This document shows positions 41,768 to 50,277 of a stretch of DNA of 64,000 nt, one piece after another. How positions within the stretch are numbered: position 1 is the first letter of the stretch; every line of letters starts with the position of its first letter. The translations under genes were made by a program, and so were the position numbers. The notes under the pieces are model-generated. The model was not told the DNA's origin, made no database searches, and saw only the letters and a program-made list of their open reading frames with translations. The DNA lies in the NCBI RefSeq assembly GCF_039526245.1, contig NZ_BAAAIV010000007.1, positions 1 to 64,000 on the forward strand. The letters run 5' to 3'. This stretch comes from Arthrobacter_H rhombi (GTDB lineage: Bacteria > Actinomycetota > Actinomycetes > Actinomycetales > Micrococcaceae).

Positions 41768-43336
41768 ATGACCACTCACAACGAGCCCAATCCACGCGAC
41801 CGCGACCTCAACGAGGACGAGATCCAGTCGGTCATCGACCGCATCCTGGCAAGCGATGACGCAGCAGGTCGCGCCGTGCCCGGGGATACCCCGGAACCGC
41901 AGTCCATGCTGGGCAGAAGGGCCCTGGCGCTCGACGCGGATGGGGCCGGGCAATCCACGTCGGATGGCGAGCAGCGGGATCTGGCGGAGCGCAATGCGCT
42001 TCGACGCGTCGCCGGACTTTCCACCGAACTCGAAGACGTCACCGAGGTCGAATACCGGCAACTGCGTCTCGAACGCGTGGTCCTGGCCGGCATTTGGACA
42101 GAGGGCACTGCTCAGGACGCGGAGAATTCGCTGCGCGAATTGGCAGCACTGGCCGAGACCGCAGGTTCCGAGGTTCTCGACGGTCTGGTCCAGCGGCGCA
42201 TGAAACCTGACCCCGGGACCTATCTAGGCTCGGGCAAGGCACAGGAACTGCGTGACATCGTTGCCAGCACCGGGGCGGATACCGTGGTCATCGACTCTGA
42301 GCTGGCACCGTCGCAGCGTCGAGCGCTGGAGGACATCGTTCGCGTCAAGGTGATCGACCGAACGGCCCTGATCCTGGATATTTTCGCGCAACATGCCCAG
42401 AGCCGCGAAGGCAAGGCACAGGTCGAACTCGCCCAGCTCGAATACCTGCTGCCCCGACTGCGCGGGTGGGGTGAATCGATGTCGCGCCAGGCAGGTGGAC
42501 GTGTTGGTGCGGCTGGCGGCGGCATCGGCTCCCGTGGACCCGGCGAGACAAAGATCGAGTTGGACCGTCGACGAATCCGCGACCGCATGGCCAAGCTCCG
42601 CCGTGAGATCAAGGGAATGAAACCGGCGCGTGAGGCCAAACGTTCAAATCGCAAGCGCAACTCAGTTCCAGCAGTGGCCATCGCCGGCTACACGAATGCC
42701 GGGAAGTCTTCGCTGCTCAACCGCCTGACAGACGCCGGGGCGTTGGTCCAGAACGCCTTGTTCGCCACGCTGGACCCCACGGTACGGCGGACGGAAACCG
42801 AGGACGGAGTCGGCTACACGTTGGCCGATACCGTCGGCTTCGTCCGGTCGTTGCCGACCCAGCTGGTAGAGGCCTTCCGATCAACGCTGGAAGAAATTGC
42901 CGATGCGGATCTCATCCTCCACGTCGTCGATGCCTCCCACCCGGACCCCGAGGGCCAGATCCACGCCGTTCGACAAGTCCTCACGGAGGTCGATGCGCAG
43001 AACATCCCTGAGATCATCGTGCTGAATAAAGCCGACATCGCCGACCCCTTCGTCGTTGAGCGGATTCGCCAACGCGAACCGAACCACGTGGTTGTCTCCG
43101 CCCGCACTGGTGGGGGGATCGCCGAATTGTTGGAGCGGATCAGCTCATCAATCCCGCGGCCCGATGTTGCCATGGAACTGCTCATCCCCTACGAACGTGG
43201 GGATCTGGTGAACCGTCTGCATGGCACAGATGCCGAGATTCTCTCGATCGAGCACACGGCAGAGGGAACCCGGTTGTCCGTCAAGGTGCGTGGCGTACTC
43301 GCCGCGGAATTGGAGCAATTCGTCGTCCATGGCTGA
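41768..43336 (+). CDS. hflX: GTPase HflX
   Basis: A 522-residue ribosome-associated GTPase that splits or rescues stalled ribosomes under stress. The N-terminal HflX domain contains the Gly-rich GGRVGAAGGGIGSRGPGE segment (about residues 242-260). The G domain has GYTNAGKS (about 307-314), DTVGFVRSLP and NKAD. The ATG follows AAAGGGG; a GTG 48 bases upstream is in frame but overlaps the promoter. The helicase gene starts inside its last codons. Confidence 0.94.
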   Translation: MTTHNEPNPRDRDLNEDEIQSVIDRILASDDAAGRAVPGDTPEPQSMLGRRALALDADGAGQSTSDGEQRDLAERNALRRVAGLSTELEDVTEVEYRQLRLERVVLAGIWTEGTAQDAENSLRELAALAETAGSEVLDGLVQRRMKPDPGTYLGSGKAQELRDIVASTGADTVVIDSELAPSQRRALEDIVRVKVIDRTALILDIFAQHAQSREGKAQVELAQLEYLLPRLRGWGESMSRQAGGRVGAAGGGIGSRGPGETKIELDRRRIRDRMAKLRREIKGMKPAREAKRSNRKRNSVPAVAIAGYTNAGKSSLLNRLTDAGALVQNALFATLDPTVRRTETEDGVGYTLADTVGFVRSLPTQLVEAFRSTLEEIADADLILHVVDASHPDPEGQIHAVRQVLTEVDAQNIPEIIVLNKADIADPFVVERIRQREPNHVVVSARTGGGIAELLERISSSIPRPDVAMELLIPYERGDLVNRLHGTDAEILSIEHTAEGTRLSVKVRGVLAAELEQFVVHG

Positions 43337-45347
43337 AGTAGAAGACGTGGTGGCCCTACTAGACCGGGCCGTGGAACGCATGGGCGGACAGAGCCGTGCC
43401 GGGCAGCATGAAATGACACGTCAAGTGGTGGAGTCCCTGGAATCGGGCCGCCACTTGCTGGTTCAAGCTGGGACAGGAACGGGCAAGTCCTTGGCCTATC
43501 TCGTCCCGGCGATCGCCCACGCTCTCGACGCGGACAAGCCCGTCGTGGTCTCAACGGCCACCCTGGCTCTTCAAGCGCAGATTGTCGGGCGCGATGTTCC
43601 GCGTCTGCTGGAAAATCTCGCCGAGGAGTTGCCGCGACAGCTCGACGTCGCCCTGGCCAAGGGCCGCTCGAATTACGTGTGCAAATACAAGTTGGGGGGC
43701 GGATATCCCGATGAGGACGAGGGGGCCCTTTTCGCGCTGGACGACGATGGTTCCGCACGCGCGCTGACGGCGGGAGCTGGTCCTTCCTCTGCCCTAGGCC
43801 AGGAAGTGGTTCGAGTCAGGGAATGGGCCGAGGAGACCACCACTGGAGACAGGGACGATCTCGTTCCCGGAGTCAGTGAACGAGCCTGGCGGCAGGTCTC
43901 CGTCAGCGCCATGGACTGCCTCGGTGCGCAAAAGTGCCCCATGGCTGAAGAGTGCTTCAGCGAACTGGCGCGGAAGAGGGCCGGTGATGCAGATATCGTC
44001 ATCACCAACCACGCGATGCTTGCCGTATCCGCGTTTGAAGGCCTGGCCGTCTTGCCGGAATTCGACACGGTGATCATTGACGAGGCCCACGAACTCCAGG
44101 ACCGGGTGACCAGTTCGGTCACCCGCCCCCTTTCGGCGGCCTTGGTCACGGGGGCGGCGACGGCGACCCGTAGAAATTGCAAAGGAGTTGCCGTTGAGGC
44201 CCTGAGCAGAGCGGGTAAAGCCCTGTCTGACTCCCTCGAGGGTGTTCCCACGGGGCTGCTTCCGAAGGGACTGAACGAAGACCAGCGTGCTGCCGTGGCG
44301 GCAATCCGAGAAGCCGCGAGGGTTGCACTGTCGGATTCGAAGCCCGTTAACGGAGATACCGCAGACGGCGGGCGACAAATGGCGCGATCCCAGTTGCAGT
44401 ACTTGATGGAGCAGTGTGACCGGCTCGATGGTCCGTCCGATGACCGCGAGGTCGTCTGGATCTCGCGCCAGGGCGACTTCACGCCCGGAGCCGGTTACAC
44501 GCCCCCCGACGAATCCTCACCGGCCACGATCAACGTTGCGCCCCTGTCCGTCGCCGGCAAACTCCGGGAGGGACTGTTCGACGGCCGAACCGTGGTCTTG
44601 ACCTCGGCTACCCTGGCCATCGGGGCAGCCTTTGAACCCGTGGCCGGTTCATTGGGGCTCCTGGGTGATGGGGCGCCTGCCTGGACCGGCATCGACGTGG
44701 GCAGCCCGTTCGACTACACGCGGCAAGGCATGCTCTACGTCGCGCGCCATCTTCCGAAGCCGTCCCGGAGCGTCTCCCCGGAGGCATTGGACGAACTTGC
44801 CGACCTGATCAGGGCCTCGGGTGGGGGAGTGCTGGCGCTCTTCTCGTCACGCCGTGCCGCCGAGGAAGCAGCGGAGGCGCTTCGCCCACGGGTGGATCCC
44901 GACATCCTGTGCCAAGGCGAATCGAGCATGTCGACGCTCGTCCAACAATTCGCTGACGAACGAGACACCTGCTTGTTCGGAACCATGACCCTGTGGCAAG
45001 GCGTTGACGTGCCCGGACCCTCGTGCCGACTCGTGGTGATCGACCGGATCCCCTTTCCACGGCCTGACGACCCGCTATCCACGGCTCGCAGCCGGGACGT
45101 CGCCAGGCATGGAGGAAACGGCTTCATGGCCGTCTCGGCGTCACATGCCGCGGTGAGGTTGGCCCAGGGAGCGGGGCGGCTGATCCGGTCGACCACTGAT
45201 CGCGGTGTCGTAGCGGTCTTGGACTCGCGGTTGGCGACCGAACGGTACGGAAACTTCCTGCGTGCCTCGCTTCCGCCCATGTGGGCGACGACGGACAAGA
45301 ACGTGGTTTTGGGTGCACTGTCCAGGCTTGCATCCGACGGGTCCTAG
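43329..45347 (+). CDS. dinG: DinG/XPD-type ATP-dependent helicase
   Basis: A 672-residue superfamily-2 helicase with iron-sulfur cluster residues. Walker A is GTGTGKS (48-54) and the DEAH box is near residue 250. Between them four cysteines (in NYVCKYKL, DCLGAQKCP and EECF) fit the XPD-type cluster. C-terminal motifs include GTMTLWQGVDVPG and QGAGRLIRS. It probably unwinds damaged or R-loop DNA. The start overlaps hflX. I see no SOS box nearby, although the divergent-damage gene lexA lies just downstream. Confidence 0.9.
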   Translation: MAEVEDVVALLDRAVERMGGQSRAGQHEMTRQVVESLESGRHLLVQAGTGTGKSLAYLVPAIAHALDADKPVVVSTATLALQAQIVGRDVPRLLENLAEELPRQLDVALAKGRSNYVCKYKLGGGYPDEDEGALFALDDDGSARALTAGAGPSSALGQEVVRVREWAEETTTGDRDDLVPGVSERAWRQVSVSAMDCLGAQKCPMAEECFSELARKRAGDADIVITNHAMLAVSAFEGLAVLPEFDTVIIDEAHELQDRVTSSVTRPLSAALVTGAATATRRNCKGVAVEALSRAGKALSDSLEGVPTGLLPKGLNEDQRAAVAAIREAARVALSDSKPVNGDTADGGRQMARSQLQYLMEQCDRLDGPSDDREVVWISRQGDFTPGAGYTPPDESSPATINVAPLSVAGKLREGLFDGRTVVLTSATLAIGAAFEPVAGSLGLLGDGAPAWTGIDVGSPFDYTRQGMLYVARHLPKPSRSVSPEALDELADLIRASGGGVLALFSSRRAAEEAAEALRPRVDPDILCQGESSMSTLVQQFADERDTCLFGTMTLWQGVDVPGPSCRLVVIDRIPFPRPDDPLSTARSRDVARHGGNGFMAVSASHAAVRLAQGAGRLIRSTTDRGVVAVLDSRLATERYGNFLRASLPPMWATTDKNVVLGALSRLASDGS

Positions 45348-45354
45348 ACGCACG

Positions 45355-45386
45355 GAACCCCCGTCTGTAGGTACAGGCGGGGGTTC
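45355..45386. terminator. Bidirectional hairpin between dinG and lexA
   Basis: GAACCCCCGTCTGT and ACAGGCGGGGGTTC form a 14-bp stem with one G-T wobble and the loop AGGT. It lies between converging genes. Confidence 0.85.
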
Positions 45387-45401
45387 TGTCGGAAATTGGT
45401 C

Positions 45402-46130
45402 CTAGATCGAACGCATCACGGAGACGACCTTGCCCATGACGGTGGCATGATCTCCGAGGATGGGCTCATATTGCCGGTTCTGCGGCAGCAGCCAGGTATG
45501 TCCGTCACGCTGGCGGAAAGTCTTCACGGTGGCCTCGTCATCCAGCAGTGCGGCCACGATGTCGCCATTCTCCGCGTGTTGCTGGCGGCGTACAACCACC
45601 CAGTCGCCATCGCAGATCGCGGCTTCCACCATGGAATCGCCGCTGACTTTGAGCATGAAGAGTTCGCCATGGCCCACCAGCTGCCGGGGCAGCGTCATGA
45701 CATCCTCGACTGACTGGTCGGCCAGGATCGGTCCACCCGCGGCGATTCTGCCGACCAGGGGGACTTTAGCCACGTCGGAGGACGAGTCCATTCCGACCAC
45801 GGAAAGATGGGCCCGCTCCCTGCCCGTTTCCTCAGGCGCCGCCCCCGGCGCCTCCTGGCCGGGAACCGCGCCAAGGCTCAGCGGCAGCAGGATTTCCATG
45901 GCCCTCGGACGACGGGGATCACGGCGAATGTACCCCAGCCTCTCCAACTGGCTCAGCTGATGGGTGACGCTGGACAGGCTTGCCAGCCCGACCGTGTCGC
46001 CTATTTCTCGCATCGACGGCGGGTAGCCCTTATCGGCAACGGCACGCTGGATCGTTTCGAGGATCTTTTTTTGCCGAGCCGTCAGGCCCTTGGGCGCTTT
46101 CTTCGGCGCCGGAGTCTCCGCTGAGCTCAT
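45402..46130 (-). CDS. lexA: SOS repressor LexA
   Basis: A 242-residue repressor of the SOS regulon. The N-terminal winged helix (KGLTARQKKILETIQRAV, GYPPSMREIGDTVGLAS) is followed by an Ala/Glu-rich linker and the S24 peptidase domain. The cleavage site Ala-Gly lies in GRIAAGG, the catalytic Ser in VSGDSM, and the Lys in EATVKTF. The ATG at 46130 gives a normal N-terminus; the open frame extends 25 codons further without support. Two SOS boxes lie upstream, so it controls itself. Confidence 0.96.
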   Translation of the reverse strand: MSSAETPAPKKAPKGLTARQKKILETIQRAVADKGYPPSMREIGDTVGLASLSSVTHQLSQLERLGYIRRDPRRPRAMEILLPLSLGAVPGQEAPGAAPEETGRERAHLSVVGMDSSSDVAKVPLVGRIAAGGPILADQSVEDVMTLPRQLVGHGELFMLKVSGDSMVEAAICDGDWVVVRRQQHAENGDIVAALLDDEATVKTFRQRDGHTWLLPQNRQYEPILGDHATVMGKVVSVMRSI

Positions 46131-46263
46131 GGTCCATCCCGTCCTGGTAAATCGCCGGCGTACCGGGCCTGTCCGCAATCTGTCGGATGCGGCTGGTGGA
46201 CTCACATCCGTTCAGCCGTTGCTTCCACCCTAAGGCAGCGGAGGCGGTCATTCAAAGATTTAT

Positions 46264-46279
46264 TCGAACGTGTCTCGAC
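46264..46279. promoter_or_regulatory. SOS box 1 in the lexA/LysM intergenic region
   Basis: TCGAAC-GTGT-CTCGAC matches the first half of the SOS consensus fully and the second half partly. It lies 134 bases from the lexA start and probably serves lexA. Confidence 0.65.
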
Positions 46280-46313
46280 AACATTCGGACAAAGATGCTA
46301 AAAATGACTCAGA

Positions 46314-46335
46314 GGTTCGAACATGAGTTCGAACC
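46314..46335. promoter_or_regulatory. SOS box 2, perfect palindrome, in the lexA/LysM intergenic region
   Basis: Arms GGTTCGAAC and GTTCGAACC with spacer ATGA contain an exact consensus TCGAAC-N4-GTTCGA. It lies 58 bases before the LysM gene, which makes that gene a strong SOS target. Confidence 0.88.
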
Positions 46336-46393
46336 TGAATCGCGGTAATCGCGACCGATACCCGCCACGACGGGTCTACAGGAAGGCAAGACC

Positions 46394-46798
46394 ATGGCTC
46401 AGATCGCAATGACAGCTCCGGCGTTCTTGACTACGGACCACGCCACCACGCGGTTGGTCCGCGACACCCATCGAGTCTCAACTTCAGGTCGTCTCGAGCT
46501 CACGCGGCGAGGTCGCTTCGTTTGCATTGGCCTTCCACTGATGCTGGCGGCGACCGTGTTGCTGGTGCTCGCAGGTATCTTCACTGCGCCGGTGATGGCA
46601 GCGGGTTCTTCCGGGACGGCACCCGTGGAGGCAACCACTGTCTCCGTCATGGAGGGGGATACCGTCTGGAATCTCGCTGCCGAGTTTGCGCCGCAGCGTG
46701 ACCGCAGGGAAGTCGTTAAGGAAATCACCGAAATGAACGACCTGCGTGGGTCGGTGCTGATCCCGGGCCAGCAGATCTTCGTGCCGACCGGCAGCTGA
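46394..46798 (+). CDS. LysM peptidoglycan-binding membrane protein, SOS-controlled division inhibitor candidate
   Basis: A 134-residue protein with a basic N-terminus, one membrane helix (about residues 42-68) and a C-terminal LysM domain (about 80-132: VMEGDTVWNLAAEFAP, GSVLIPGQQIFVP). The gene is divergent from lexA and carries a perfect SOS box. This matches the arrangement of Corynebacterium divS and Mycobacterium Rv2719c (chiZ), small LysM proteins that slow division after DNA damage. Equivalence is inferred from position and domain; the sequences of such proteins vary. Confidence 0.85.
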   Translation: MAQIAMTAPAFLTTDHATTRLVRDTHRVSTSGRLELTRRGRFVCIGLPLMLAATVLLVLAGIFTAPVMAAGSSGTAPVEATTVSVMEGDTVWNLAAEFAPQRDRREVVKEITEMNDLRGSVLIPGQQIFVPTGS

Positions 46799-46854
46799 AA
46801 CTCTAATGTGACAGCGCGCCACCACCGGATTCCCTGGCATGCAGGGTGCCGAAT

Positions 46855-46860
46855 TAGAAT
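46855..46860 (+). promoter_or_regulatory. -10 box (TAGAAT) of hisC, leaderless type
   Basis: TAGAAT is followed by GGTGCC and the hisC GTG, a 6-base gap. Confidence 0.6.
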
Positions 46861-46866
46861 GGTGCC

Positions 46867-47997
46867 GTGAGTAATCAGCTGGAAAGAATGGCCAAATTGC
46901 CGTTGCGGGAGAACCTGCGTGGGATCGAACCCTACGGGGCACCGCAGCTTGACGTCGCAGTATTGCTGAATGTCAACGAGAATACGCATCCACTGCCCGA
47001 ATCTGTATGCCGGGCCATCGCCGAGGATGTTAACGCGGCGGCACTCACCCTGAACCGCTATCCAGATCGCGAATTCACCGAATTGCGCGAACGCCTCGCC
47101 GAATACCTGGGCCACGGGCTCACTGCGGAGAACATGTGGGCTGCAAATGGGTCCAACGAAGTCCTGCAGCAGATCCTCCAGGCTTTTGGCGGTCCCGGCC
47201 GAAGCGTCATGAGCTTCCCGCCGACCTACTCGATGTATCCCTTGCTGGCCAGTGGGACCGATACTGCTTATATCGCCGGTGAGCGCAATGCCGGATTCGG
47301 GCTGAGTGCCGCCTCCGCTGCAGAACAAGTCGCTGCCGCCGCCCCCAACCTGGTGATCCTCTGCTCTCCTAATAATCCGACCGGAACAGCTTTGGGGCTG
47401 GACGTCGTCGAAGCCGTCTACGAGGCCGGACGCGCCAGCAACGCGGTCATCATCGTCGACGAGGCTTATGCGGAATTCGCCCTCGAAGGCACCGAGTCCG
47501 CCCTGACGCTGCTCCCCGGCCGGGAACGCCTAATTGTCACGCGGACCATGAGCAAGGCGTTTGCGCTGGCTGGGGCCCGGCTCGGTTATCTTGCGGCGGC
47601 CCCGGAGATCTCCGATGCCCTGCGGCTTGTCCGCCTGCCCTACCACCTCTCAGCGGTCACGCAGGCGACAGCAAACGCCGCACTCAAGCAGGTAGAAGCA
47701 CTACTGGCCACGGTGGAGGACATCAAGGGGCAGCGTGACCGCATAGTTTCCGAGCTCACCAGACTGGGACTCGACCCCGCGGTCAGCGATTCGAATTTCG
47801 TCTTCTTCGGTGGGCTCGAGAACGCTGGGCACACTTGGCAGGGTCTGCTGGACGCCGGGGTGCTGGTTCGCGACGTTGGCATCCCCGGCCACTTGAGGGT
47901 CACTGCCGGGACCAAGACCGAGACCACCGCCTTCCTGGACGCCCTGGAAGCACTGTTGTCACCCCGGAGCTCCGCCCCGTCAGGGCACGGCAGCTAG
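46867..47997 (+). CDS. hisC: Histidinol-phosphate aminotransferase
   Basis: A 376-residue PLP enzyme of histidine synthesis. LNVNENTHPLPESV is the N-terminal substrate segment. NNPTGTALG, VDEAYAEFA and the Schiff-base Lys in TMSKAFALAGARLGY (near residue 229) follow. It opens the run hisC-hisB-hisH-priA. hisD is not upstream, as it is in many actinobacteria; the LysM gene is there instead. The GTG is supported by its -10 box. Confidence 0.94.
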   Translation: MSNQLERMAKLPLRENLRGIEPYGAPQLDVAVLLNVNENTHPLPESVCRAIAEDVNAAALTLNRYPDREFTELRERLAEYLGHGLTAENMWAANGSNEVLQQILQAFGGPGRSVMSFPPTYSMYPLLASGTDTAYIAGERNAGFGLSAASAAEQVAAAAPNLVILCSPNNPTGTALGLDVVEAVYEAGRASNAVIIVDEAYAEFALEGTESALTLLPGRERLIVTRTMSKAFALAGARLGYLAAAPEISDALRLVRLPYHLSAVTQATANAALKQVEALLATVEDIKGQRDRIVSELTRLGLDPAVSDSNFVFFGGLENAGHTWQGLLDAGVLVRDVGIPGHLRVTAGTKTETTAFLDALEALLSPRSSAPSGHGS

Positions 47998-48053
47998 ACT
48001 TGATCCCGGGCTGACATACCTGTTGCCCGCCCCTCCACACCGAAGGAATGTCT

Positions 48054-48674
48054 GTGCCTGCAGAACTACTCAGTGGTCGCCGCGCCCGCATGGAGCGTGC
48101 CACCAGCGAGTCCACCGTCGTCGTCGAGCTTGATCTGGACGGCACCGGCGTTGCCAACATCAGCACGAGCGTCCCGTTCTACGACCACATGCTGACGGCG
48201 CTAGCCAAGCACTCCTTGATCGACCTCACCGTCCAGGCCACGGGTGACACCCACATCGACGTACACCACACCGTGGAAGATGTTGCCATCACCATCGGCG
48301 AAGTACTGCGCACGGCACTGGGCAACAAGGAGGGTATACGCCGCTTCGGCGAAGCCTCCATTCCGCTCGATGAAGCGCTGGCACACGCCGTCGTCGACAT
48401 CTCAGGTCGCCCGTACCTCGTCCACGGCGGCGAACCAGCCGGACAGGAGTACCACCTCATCGGCGGACACTTCACCGGATCCCTGACGCGCCACGTTTTC
48501 GAAGCACTGACATTGCACGCCCAGATCTGCCTGCACATGCGCGTCATCTCGGGCCGCGACCCGCACCACATCGTCGAGGCACAGTTCAAGGCCTTCGCGC
48601 GGGCGCTTCGGGAAGCAGTCGAGCCCGATCTCCGGACCGGCGGCGCCATTCCGTCGACGAAGGGTGCGCTCTAG
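48054..48674 (+). CDS. hisB: Imidazoleglycerol-phosphate dehydratase
   Basis: A 206-residue manganese enzyme of histidine synthesis. The metal-binding repeats are DVHHTVEDVAI and DPHHIVEAQFKAFARAL. FYDHMLTALAKHS and FTGSLTRHVFEAL are also conserved. The GTG at 48054 has GAAGGA 6 bases before it; an ATG two codons earlier overlaps that site. hisH begins directly after the stop. Confidence 0.95.
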   Translation: MPAELLSGRRARMERATSESTVVVELDLDGTGVANISTSVPFYDHMLTALAKHSLIDLTVQATGDTHIDVHHTVEDVAITIGEVLRTALGNKEGIRRFGEASIPLDEALAHAVVDISGRPYLVHGGEPAGQEYHLIGGHFTGSLTRHVFEALTLHAQICLHMRVISGRDPHHIVEAQFKAFARALREAVEPDLRTGGAIPSTKGAL

Positions 48675-49313
48675 GTGGCCCGGCCCTGCGTCACCGTCCT
48701 GGACTACGGGTCTGGGAACATCCGCTCCGCTGTACGCGCCCTCGAGCATGTCGGTGCCACGGTCACCCTCAGCAAAGATGCCAAGGACATCCGTGAAGCG
48801 GATGGCCTCGTGGTTCCGGGAGTGGGAGCATTCGCTTCCGTCATGCAGGCACTGAAGGAGGCCGGAGCCGGCCCGCTCATTGGCCGGCGCATCGCCGGTG
48901 GGCGCCCTGTGCTGGGCATCTGCGTCGGGCACCAGGTGTTCTTCGATGAGGGCGTCGAACACGGCATCCGCACCCCCGGTTTCGGCGAGTGGCCCGGCGT
49001 CGTCGAGCGTTTGGATGCGCCCGTAGTACCCCACATGGGGTGGAACACGGTCGATGCTGCGCCGGGCTCACGGCTTTTTGCCGGTGTCGAGCAGGAACGT
49101 TTCTACTTCGTGCATTCCTACGCCGTGCAGAAGTGGGACTTCCCAGTGGCCCAGCCCCGTATGACGCCCCCCTCGGTCACGTGGGCCGAACACGGCAGCC
49201 GATTCATCGCCGCAGTGGAGAACGGGCCGCTTTCGGCAGTCCAATTCCACCCCGAGAAGTCTGGCGACGCCGGAGCACAGTTGCTCGCCAACTGGTTGGG
49301 GACACTCGCCTGA
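48675..49313 (+). CDS. hisH: Imidazole glycerol phosphate synthase subunit HisH
   Basis: A 212-residue class I glutamine amidotransferase that supplies ammonia to HisF. The nucleophile is in LGICVGHQVFF (Cys near residue 83), with His and Glu in FHPEKSG near the C-terminus; DYGSGNIRSAVRALE starts the fold. hisF is not in the window. The GTG follows the hisB stop with no gap. Confidence 0.95.
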   Translation: MARPCVTVLDYGSGNIRSAVRALEHVGATVTLSKDAKDIREADGLVVPGVGAFASVMQALKEAGAGPLIGRRIAGGRPVLGICVGHQVFFDEGVEHGIRTPGFGEWPGVVERLDAPVVPHMGWNTVDAAPGSRLFAGVEQERFYFVHSYAVQKWDFPVAQPRMTPPSVTWAEHGSRFIAAVENGPLSAVQFHPEKSGDAGAQLLANWLGTLA

Positions 49314-49465
49314 TGTGGAGCATCCTCTTGATGGCCCTCGGTGGTGTACTGGCCGGTGGAGCGCTGTCACTGCGCCAGCAGAAGGCACATATTTCCTGGA
49401 TTATCACCGTGTGGGTCTTGGCGGGCATGTCCCTGCTGGCGGCCTACATCCTGACACTCGACTAG
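49313..49465 (+). CDS. 50-residue membrane protein inside the his cluster
   Basis: A small protein with two predicted membrane helices (about residues 2-20 and 28-47) joined by a basic loop RQQKAH. Its ATG overlaps the hisH stop (TGATG), and priA follows 71 bases later. The frame and coupling support real translation. Function is unknown; a similar tiny gene is found at this place in related genera as far as I recall. Confidence 0.7.
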   Translation: MWSILLMALGGVLAGGALSLRQQKAHISWIITVWVLAGMSLLAAYILTLD

Positions 49466-49536
49466 ACAGCAGGGCACGGGACCGCCCACAGCGGCGGCGC
49501 GGCAGCCCACCCCGACGATGACCGGAGACCTACACC

Positions 49537-50274
49537 ATGAACCAGCACAGCATCCTTGAACTCCTGCCGGCGGTCGACATCGCAGATGGCCAGGCAGTCA
49601 GACTCGTCCAAGGCGAAGCCGGCAGCGAGACCGGTTACGGAGACCCCTTGGAGGCGGCCCTGGCGTGGCAGCAGGACGGTGCGGAGTGGGTTCATCTGGT
49701 TGACCTGGACGCGGCGTTCGGCCGTGGGAACAACACCGAAGCCGTGTCGCGAATCTCCCGGGAATTGGGCATCAAGGTCGAGCTTTCGGGAGGCATCCGC
49801 GACGATGAATCACTCGAACGGGCCCTCGAATTCGGCGCGGCACGCGTGAACCTCGGGACAGCGGCGTTGGAATCCCCTGAATGGACGGCCCGTGCCATTG
49901 CCCGTCACGGCGACAAGATTGCCGTCGGTCTCGACGTTCGTGGCACCACGTTGGCCGGGCGAGGCTGGACCAGCGAGGGCGGGGACCTGTGGGACGTACT
50001 CGCTCGTTTGGAAGATGCAGGGTGCGCCCGCTACGTGGTCACCGACGTGACCAAGGATGGGACGCTGCGGGGGCCGAACGTGGACCTCTTGCGCGAAATG
50101 TGCAAACGGACGAGCCGTCCAGTCATCGCCTCCGGTGGCATCTCCAGCCTGGCTGACTTGCGGGAGCTACGCGCTTTGGTGCCGGAGGGTGTGGAAGGCG
50201 CCATCGTCGGCAAGGCGCTCTACTCCGGACAGTTCACCCTGCCCGAGGCCCTCGACATCGCCGGGCGCCGGTAG
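49537..50274 (+). CDS. priA: Phosphoribosyl isomerase (HisA/PriA)
   Basis: A 245-residue TIM barrel that isomerises ProFAR in histidine synthesis. In actinobacteria lacking trpF the same enzyme also serves tryptophan synthesis (PriA). Marks are LPAVDIADGQAVRL, VHLVDLDAAFGRG, ELSGGIRDD, the strand VTDVTKDGTLRGPN and IASGGISS. Whether it is dual-function cannot be decided from the window. The SseB-type gene follows after 3 bases. Confidence 0.93.
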   Translation: MNQHSILELLPAVDIADGQAVRLVQGEAGSETGYGDPLEAALAWQQDGAEWVHLVDLDAAFGRGNNTEAVSRISRELGIKVELSGGIRDDESLERALEFGAARVNLGTAALESPEWTARAIARHGDKIAVGLDVRGTTLAGRGWTSEGGDLWDVLARLEDAGCARYVVTDVTKDGTLRGPNVDLLREMCKRTSRPVIASGGISSLADLRELRALVPEGVEGAIVGKALYSGQFTLPEALDIAGRR

Positions 50275-50277
50275 CCG

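Noticed and set aside
43329..45347. dinG as an SOS gene
   Set aside because: No TCGAAC-N4-GTTCGA-like box lies upstream, and the gene starts inside hflX, so it appears to be expressed with hflX.
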